NCBI GenBank assembly: GCA_947173755.1 | Contig: CAMWGM010000029.1 | Location: 1-11,507 of the forward strand | DNA from: an uncultured Muribaculaceae bacterium | GTDB taxonomy: Bacteria; Bacteroidota; Bacteroidia; Bacteroidales; Muribaculaceae | Direction: 5' to 3' | Length of the DNA stretch: 11,507 bases | In this document: in pieces, positions 7,697 to 11,507 of the stretch | How the letters are laid out: the number at the start of each line of letters is the position of its first letter | Position numbering within the stretch: position 1 is the first letter of the stretch | The notes under the pieces: model-generated | What the model was told of the DNA's origin: nothing | Seen by the model: only the letters and a program-made list of their open reading frames with translations | The model's database searches: none | Made by a program: the position numbers and the translations under genes

Positions 7697-8200
7697 TCAA
7701 CGATAGTCAGCAAACTGGGTCTGAAGTTTCTTGCGTGCGAAGAAGATGCGGCTCTTGACGGTGCCAAGGGGAAGATTCATCTTCTCAGCGATTTCGTTAT
7801 ACTTGTAACCTGCAACGTGCATCGAGAAGGGGATGCGGTATTCGTCGGTGAAGTTGTTGATGGCAGCGGTAATCTCAGCGGCGCTGAACGAGCCTTCGGG
7901 AGTAGCGAAACCTGACTCCTGCGAGAGGTTGAGGTGATAGAGATCCTCGGTGGTATCAACAACAGTGGCCGAACGGACTACGCGACGGTAGTTGTTGATG
8001 AAAAGGTTGCGCATGATGGTGAACACCCAGCCCTTGAAGTTGGTGTTGACTTCATACTTATCTTCGTTGTCGAGAGCCTTGAGAGTGGTGTCCTGCACGA
8101 GGTCGTAGGCGTTGTCGCGGTTAGAGGTAAGCATGAGGGCAAAACTGAGCATGTTGCATTGAAGCGCCATAAGTTTGTCTTGAAATTCCTTGTTTCCCAT
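7697..8200 (-). CDS. ECF-type (sigma-70 family group 4) RNA polymerase sigma factor (167 aa)
   Basis: Alternative sigma factor that directs RNA polymerase to a regulon not identifiable here. Region sigma-2 covers residues ~12-76, with the core-binding helix DLVQDTTLKAL and the -10-recognition segment NFKGWVFTIMRNLF. Region sigma-4 covers ~106-160, with the helix-turn-helix YNEIAEKMNLPLGTVKSRIF. Length is normal for ECF factors. The start chosen is the ATG at 8200 (MGNKEF). The in-frame ATG at 8266 is rejected because it lies only 2 nt past the -7 element, at or before the expected transcript start, and its 22 extra residues are Asn/Thr-rich and unlike the family. No anti-sigma factor gene lies next to it on either side, so control may be transcriptional or by an unlinked partner. 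Confidence 0.94.
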   Translation of the reverse strand: MGNKEFQDKLMALQCNMLSFALMLTSNRDNAYDLVQDTTLKALDNEDKYEVNTNFKGWVFTIMRNLFINNYRRVVRSATVVDTTEDLYHLNLSQESGFATPEGSFSAAEITAAINNFTDEYRIPFSMHVAGYKYNEIAEKMNLPLGTVKSRIFFARKKLQTQFADYR

Positions 8201-8268
8201 TTTCGTATATTTTAAAGAGTTGAACGTTTTTGAGTTGTTTATCGTGGTGTTGTTTGATTTCCACATTG

Positions 8269-8276
8269 CAAAGTTA
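8269..8276 (-). promoter_or_regulatory. -7 element of the ECF sigma factor gene
   Basis: TAACTTTG on the minus strand matches TAnnTTTG. No good TTTG is found 19-21 bp upstream (only TCTTTA near 8295-8300). Predicted start near 8262 gives a leader of about 60 nt before the ATG at 8200. The weak -33 may mean an activator is needed. Confidence 0.6.
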
Positions 8277-8282
8277 CAACAT

Positions 8283-8294
8283 CCTCCCGGGAGG
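8283..8294. promoter_or_regulatory. 12-bp perfect palindrome in the sigma factor promoter spacer
   Basis: CCTCCCGGGAGG is a perfect palindrome made almost only of G and C inside an AT-rich intergenic region. It lies between the -7 element and the expected -33 position, where a bound regulator would affect RNA polymerase. Its operator role is inference from position. Confidence 0.45.
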
Positions 8295-8339
8295 TAAAGA
8301 ATTTAAAATGTTTATAAATGTTAATTATATTACCGTCTT

Positions 8340-8430
8340 GTTACAACATATGCTATTTATGTGATTTACAGTGATTTAAAAAGTTACAAAATATGTTACA
8401 CTAATGTTACAAAGTCCGATACACTGTAAC
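8340..8430. repeat. Cluster of GTTAC(A) repeats upstream of the sigma factor gene
   Basis: GTTAC starts at 8340, 8383, 8395 and 8406 on plus, with an inverted GTAAC at 8426-8430. The three central copies are 12 and 11 bp apart, about one helical turn. Further copies are at 8273 and 8588, and an inverted one at 8484. The remaining sequence between 8300 and 8530 is AT-rich with no ORF. Could be binding sites for a transcription factor. Confidence 0.4.
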
Positions 8431-8440
8431 AATCCGGGAA

Positions 8441-8450
8441 GTCTTAAGAC
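8441..8450. repeat. 10-bp palindrome GTCTTAAGAC
   Basis: A perfect palindrome beside the GTTAC cluster in the intergenic region between the sigma factor and the secreted-protein terminator. Possible protein-binding site; no further support. Confidence 0.25.
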
Positions 8451-8533
8451 ATCTCACTAACGGTCTGCCACATATTATTGTTTGTAACATTCTGATTTTT
8501 AACCCCATTTTGACCATTCTGTTAACTATTGAT

Positions 8534-8579
8534 AAAAAAACGGCCGACCCTGCTGCGGAAATCGCGGAGCAGGGCCGGC
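8534..8579 (-). terminator. Rho-independent terminator of the secreted propeller protein gene
   Basis: On minus, GCCGGCCCTGCT (8579-8568) pairs with AGCAGGGTCGGC (8554-8543), 12 bp with one G-U pair and a 13-nt loop, followed by CG and seven Ts (8540-8534). It lies 37 bp past the stop at 8616. Stem, loop and U-tract are all in place. Confidence 0.88.
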
Positions 8580-8615
8580 ATAATTATGTTACAGTAAAAT
8601 TGTCCGGGCGGGAGA

Positions 8616-10334
8616 TCAGAATGTAACCTTGGTGGTCTTGGCACCTTCGGCACCTTCGGTCTTCACGAGATAGAATCCCGAGGGCAGTCCGGTGTTGAGA
8701 GTCGAGGCAGCCTTGGCTGAGAAGACTTCGCGACCACTGAGATCGTAGACGGTTACAACATCGGCATTGCCGGTGATGGTGAGGACACCTCCACGCTGAG
8801 CCGAAACCTTCACATCTTCCTTGGCGGCAAGTGTGACGTTCTTCAGACCGGAGGTAAGGCCGGAGGCAGTGTAACTGAAATATTCGGGGAATTCTTCCTC
8901 ATAACCTTCCCATGTAGGCATGACGCCGGCGAAGAAAGTCTTGAGATCCTGATCAAACAGCATGAAACCGGAGAAGAGGGTTTCGTGTTCGATCATCTCG
9001 TCGGTAGTGAAATCATAGGTGAAGTACTGGTGAAGGAGTTTCTCGTTCATCCATGTAGCGATTTCGGGATTGGTCGAGGCGAAATAAGTCTCGATCGGCT
9101 GCATTGTTTCCGCGTCGGGGAGTTTGATGTAAGTCTGGACGGGATCGCCGCCGAAGGAAAGGGGACGCGACGAAACAACTGCACAGTTGTTGGTGATTCG
9201 TATAGGTGTGCAGCCCTCTGTTTTGCCATACTCCTTGAGATCGCCTGTGGAGAGATCGATGACTGAAGTATAGTAGGTGCGGGGATCGAAGAAATCAGCA
9301 CCCGGGATCTCGCAACCTACGGCAATAAGATGACCGTCGGGAGAGATGGCGATGGAGTTCATCATGAAGGGAACCGATTCCTCGAGAACCTGCTCAAAGA
9401 TTTCGGAGAATGCGATGAATGCTTCATACCAGGCATTGCTGAGTTCTTCATACTCAGCCATGGCTGCCTGATAAGCGGCAAACTCTTCGGGAGTGATATA
9501 GTCTTCGATGTTGGGGAAGAGATCATCCTGATAACCGCTGTTATAATAGATCTCCATAGCGGCGTCATAAGCAGCCTTTTCCTCGGGAGTCATGAAGTTT
9601 TCAATCTGAGGATAGACAGGCTCGGCAGGCAAAGAGGGCAGTTCGATATGATTGGGGTTCATATACTTGTCAGCGGGGAGCGAGTATTCCCATGTGCCCT
9701 CGGAGTTGCAGGTGTAGACGATGGGATAAGCCACGCGGCCGGCATAGTCGACGATCTGGCCGGCAATCACTTTTCCGTCATTGCTGACGCAGGTTGCGAA
9801 AATGTATTGCGGGGGACGGCCGGTGAAGTCGGTGGTGGGATAAGGAAGAGGATGTGTCTCACCGACGGTGCCGTCGGCATTGACGTCCCAGTAACAGGGA
9901 ACATACATGATCTGCTCCAGATCCTTGTTTCCGTTTTCAGGATTTGTGTAGTAGCCTACGATGCGGCTGCCGTCGGGGGTGATACCGTTACAGGAAGAGA
10001 GACCCAGATCGAGGATCTGATCGTTGAGGGGAACGAACTCACCATTATACAAATAGTGTGCGATATCGCTGGCGGAACCTACGAGGACACCGTTGTTGGA
10101 CATGTTGTTGCCGTTGCCGTGGAGATATTCTCCATAGTCATCACCGTCGGAGATCACGATTTCTGTTCCGGTCGAAAGATCGATGACCTTCAACTGACCG
10201 TAGATATAACTTGCGCCCCACTGGCCGTTAGGCGAAAGACCGGCGGCATAGGAATCGTCATACATGGTCGGGGTGACAGCCGAAGCAGCCAGTCCGGTCA
10301 TGGCGACGAGAGAAAGGAGTAAAGATTTTCTCAT
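8616..10334 (-). CDS. Secreted beta-propeller-like protein with sorting-domain-like C-terminus (572 aa)
   Basis: Predicted exported protein of unknown function. Residues 1-19 are a signal peptide (LLLSLVAMTGLAASA). Repeats of the form S/T-P/N-D/N-G-x-x-I/L-x-G appear at ~34-38 (SPNGQ), ~119-127 (TPDGSRIVG), ~184-192 (SNDGKVIAG) and ~331-340 (SPDGHLIAVG), suggesting a beta-propeller. This is interrupted at ~243-320 by an acidic helical insert with two copies of a Tyr/Ala-rich unit. Residues ~507-572 have the shape of a Por/type IX C-terminal sorting domain (VTVYDLSGREVF, LPSGFYLVK, final KVTF), implying surface display or release if a T9SS is present. It ends before a strong terminator and has its own -7 element. 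No catalytic residues identified. Confidence 0.9.
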   Translation of the reverse strand: MRKSLLLSLVAMTGLAASAVTPTMYDDSYAAGLSPNGQWGASYIYGQLKVIDLSTGTEIVISDGDDYGEYLHGNGNNMSNNGVLVGSASDIAHYLYNGEFVPLNDQILDLGLSSCNGITPDGSRIVGYYTNPENGNKDLEQIMYVPCYWDVNADGTVGETHPLPYPTTDFTGRPPQYIFATCVSNDGKVIAGQIVDYAGRVAYPIVYTCNSEGTWEYSLPADKYMNPNHIELPSLPAEPVYPQIENFMTPEEKAAYDAAMEIYYNSGYQDDLFPNIEDYITPEEFAAYQAAMAEYEELSNAWYEAFIAFSEIFEQVLEESVPFMMNSIAISPDGHLIAVGCEIPGADFFDPRTYYTSVIDLSTGDLKEYGKTEGCTPIRITNNCAVVSSRPLSFGGDPVQTYIKLPDAETMQPIETYFASTNPEIATWMNEKLLHQYFTYDFTTDEMIEHETLFSGFMLFDQDLKTFFAGVMPTWEGYEEEFPEYFSYTASGLTSGLKNVTLAAKEDVKVSAQRGGVLTITGNADVVTVYDLSGREVFSAKAASTLNTGLPSGFYLVKTEGAEGAKTTKVTF

Positions 10335-10362
10335 AGAAAAGAATGATTGGTTAATGAAAGCA

Positions 10363-10370
10363 CAAAATTA
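10363..10370 (-). promoter_or_regulatory. -7 element of the secreted propeller protein gene
   Basis: TAATTTTG on the minus strand matches TAnnTTTG. No TTTG is found 19-21 bp upstream. Expected leader about 20-25 nt to the ATG at 10334. Confidence 0.5.
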
Positions 10371-10402
10371 CTAAAAAATTTCAATCATTTGCGCTTTTCC
10401 AT

Positions 10403-10433
10403 GAAAAAAAGTCAGTTTTCCGGTCTTTTTTTC
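10403..10433. terminator. Possible terminator after the muramidase gene
   Basis: GAAAAAAAG (10403-10411) and CTTTTTTTC (10425-10433) form a perfect 9-bp A/T stem with a 13-nt loop, 26 bp past the muramidase stop at 10460. The stem itself supplies a T-run on either strand. The low GC of the stem makes it weak, so read-through into the next gene is possible. Confidence 0.4.
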
Positions 10434-10459
10434 GTTCAAATGTCCGTCTTAACAGCCTG

Positions 10460-11218
10460 TCACTTGCTTTTTGCCTTATGTCGGGCATAAGCCGATGCCA
10501 TGCGGGTATGATAATTTCGGGCGGCATAGCCGGGGCCGTTGTAACCGCGCGCAAACGATGCCCAGTCGTGCGAACGGAGATATTTCACGAGACCTGTCGA
10601 GGTGATGAAGTTGGCGAACATGTCGAGTTGGTCCCGTTCCGACCGCGACATCAGCGTCTCGAATTCTTCAAGACTTGAGGTGCCGCATTTGTCATAGTTG
10701 AAGCCTCCGATCTGGAACATTCCCCAGAAAGTTCCTTCGATGGCTGCGTTAGGGTTGATGGTTCTCGCACTGTTGACACGGTTGTAGGCGCGGCTCTGCG
10801 AGCCACGGCTGGGAGAGAACACAGGCGAATGAGATTTACTGTATTTGCTCAGGTTGACGCCCCGTTTGGCGGCGAATTTGCGAAACATCGTGAGATCGAA
10901 GTTGACGAGCGGCTGGCCCGGAGCGGCGAAACCCTGATGCGTGGGTCCGGCCTCGATATCGACGACAGCCTTGATGGCCGCCACCTCGACTCCGAGTTTT
11001 TTTGCCACCTCCTGAAAATCGGTTTCGGTGAGTCGCAGTATAGTGTCAGGACGGACAGAGTTATCCTCTGCCTCCTCAATGGCTGCAGCCAGAGATGCCT
11101 CAGCCTTGGGCTGTTTGTCATCACCTACTGTGATGCCATCCTTATCGGTCTGCGAAAACAAAGCGGCCGCTATGAAAATGGCGGCTAAGAAAATTGCTGC
11201 ACGGCGTAGATTTCTCAT
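10460..11218 (-). CDS. Secreted N-acetylmuramidase-family (DUF3380-like) protein (252 aa)
   Basis: Predicted peptidoglycan hydrolase of the N-acetylmuramidase family found in phage endolysins and bacterial wall enzymes. Residues 1-22 are a signal peptide with a hydrophobic core (AAIFLAAIFIAAALFS). The domain spans ~62-247: LGVEVAAIKAVVDIEAG with candidate catalytic Glu89, GFAAPGQPLVNF, GTFWGMFQIGGFNY (162-175), SERDQLDMFANFI, and DWASFARGYNGPGY (218-231), all in family order. The usual LFERH-type segment after the DG-P motif is changed to VNFDLTMF, so substrate contacts may differ. Residues ~23-60 are an acidic linker. There is no wall-binding domain. The product should act in the periplasm on the organism's own wall or be exported. 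Start chosen because the signal peptide begins at once. Confidence 0.9.
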   Translation of the reverse strand: MRNLRRAAIFLAAIFIAAALFSQTDKDGITVGDDKQPKAEASLAAAIEEAEDNSVRPDTILRLTETDFQEVAKKLGVEVAAIKAVVDIEAGPTHQGFAAPGQPLVNFDLTMFRKFAAKRGVNLSKYSKSHSPVFSPSRGSQSRAYNRVNSARTINPNAAIEGTFWGMFQIGGFNYDKCGTSSLEEFETLMSRSERDQLDMFANFITSTGLVKYLRSHDWASFARGYNGPGYAARNYHTRMASAYARHKAKSK

Positions 11219-11237
11219 ACTTCATAAATTAATTTAG

Positions 11238-11269
11238 GAAATATACCATAGCGGTTGCCGGTCGGCAAG
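11238..11269 (-). promoter_or_regulatory. Candidate promoter of the muramidase gene
   Basis: On minus, CTTG (11269-11266) and TATATTTC (11245-11238) are 20 bp apart, each with one mismatch to TTTG and TAnnTTTG. The predicted leader is about 13 nt. The -33 half overlaps the hairpin at 11251-11272. Two mismatches keep this tentative. Confidence 0.35.
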
Positions 11270-11455
11270 CGCTTTTGGGTTGATCGTGCCTCAGTGAAAA
11301 AGGGTCGGTAGTCGAATTGATAAGGCAGACTTGATGAATGATGATCGGGGCACGATGTCAAGAGACCGTTTCTCTTGTCAAGGCTTCCGCCCCCGGCAGC
11401 TCGGGAAGGGGTGTCACACGCGGAAGCAAGGGAACCTGACTCCGGTTCGGAGTCA
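11251..11455. ncRNA. GC-rich run of five hairpins, candidate structured RNA of unknown family
   Basis: Consecutive inverted repeats: TTGCCG/CGGCAA (11255-11268, with outer GCG/CGC at 11251 and 11270); ATCGTGCC/GGCACGAT (11283-11290 and 11349-11356, extended inward by a T-G and a C-G pair to 10 bp); CAAGAGA/TCTCTTG (11359-11365, 11371-11377); GCTTCCGC/GCGGAAGC (11383-11390, 11420-11427) with inner CCCC/GGGG; and TGACTCCG/CGGAGTCA (11437-11444, 11448-11455). Flanks are AT-rich and there is no convincing ORF. It does not match tmRNA, RNase P, SRP, tRNA or cobalamin/TPP riboswitch signatures that I know. It could be a small RNA on either strand, a leader, or a DNA recombination or binding structure. 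Transcription is not shown. Confidence 0.45.
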
Positions 11456-11507
11456 ATCTAAATATGTAACGCGATATATATATATAATAATGTAGAAACG
11501 TGCGAAT
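11456..11507. other. AT-rich edge region with short TA repeat
   Basis: Contains an alternating run of five to six TA units near 11474-11486 after the last hairpin. No gene or clear promoter is seen before the window ends. Confidence 0.4.

Noticed and set aside
8201..8266. N-terminal extension of the sigma factor to an ATG at 8266
   Set aside because: The ATG lies only 2 nt past the -7 element, at or before the expected transcription start, and the extra residues are low complexity.
8340..8430. CRISPR array from the GTTAC repeats
   Set aside because: Repeat units are only 5-7 bp and 11-12 bp apart; there are no spacer-sized intervals or cas genes.
9330..10322. 330-aa open frame on plus opposite the secreted propeller protein
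   Set aside because: It is fully antisense to a gene with signal peptide, family-like repeats, a promoter and a terminator; its product shows no recognisable motif.
11281..11460. Assignment of the hairpin region to cobalamin riboswitch, tmRNA, RNase P, SRP RNA or tRNA
   Set aside because: GGGAA and GGTTC fragments looked suggestive, but the conserved cores and their order are absent on both strands.
11471..11490. TA repeat as a promoter for the hairpin region
   Set aside because: No TAnnTTTG or TTTG element accompanies it on either strand; simple AT repeat is the easier reading.

Overview
The window looks like chromosomal DNA from a Bacteroidota gut-type bacterium, most likely order Bacteroidales and possibly a Muribaculaceae-like lineage; the family-level guess is inference. 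The evidence is: Bacteroidota-type promoters (-7 TAnnTTTG, in one case with a -33 TTTG 20 bp upstream); absence of clear Shine-Dalgarno sequences; a secreted protein ending in a Por/type IX-like C-terminal domain; a DPP-IV-type S9 peptidase; and the MiaA variant with GKDL after the DSRQ motif. I see no transposase, integrase, CRISPR array, tRNA or rRNA.

Left part (1-5186, all minus strand): a tight four-gene operon read right to left. A promoter at 5246-5277 drives a 472-aa coiled-coil protein, a secreted dipeptidyl-peptidase IV-like enzyme, a five-TM membrane protein of unknown function, and miaA (cut by the window edge). The junctions are a 3-nt gap and two ATGA overlaps, so translation is probably coupled. 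The coiled-coil protein is the most interesting gene: it has a SepF-like N-terminal amphipathic segment, long coiled coils, an AT-hook (RKRGRPRK) and, as its last five residues, QLSLF, the textbook beta-sliding-clamp binding pentapeptide.

Middle (5187-7373): a divergent intergenic region with two promoters, then two convergent glycosyltransferase genes (GT4 type on plus, GT90/CAP10 type on minus) with only 7 bp between their stop codons. Both have TAACTTTG -7 elements so close to the start codon that their mRNAs should be leaderless or nearly so. They probably act on a surface glycan.

Right part (7374-11507, minus strand): an orphan ECF sigma factor with a large, motif-rich upstream region (12-bp palindrome inside the promoter spacer, GTTAC repeats at helical-turn spacing); a secreted beta-propeller-like protein with a duplicated helical insert and a sorting-domain-like C-terminus, followed by a strong intrinsic terminator; a secreted N-acetylmuramidase-family protein; and a GC-rich stretch of consecutive hairpins (11251-11455) with no convincing ORF, a candidate structured RNA I cannot assign to a known family.
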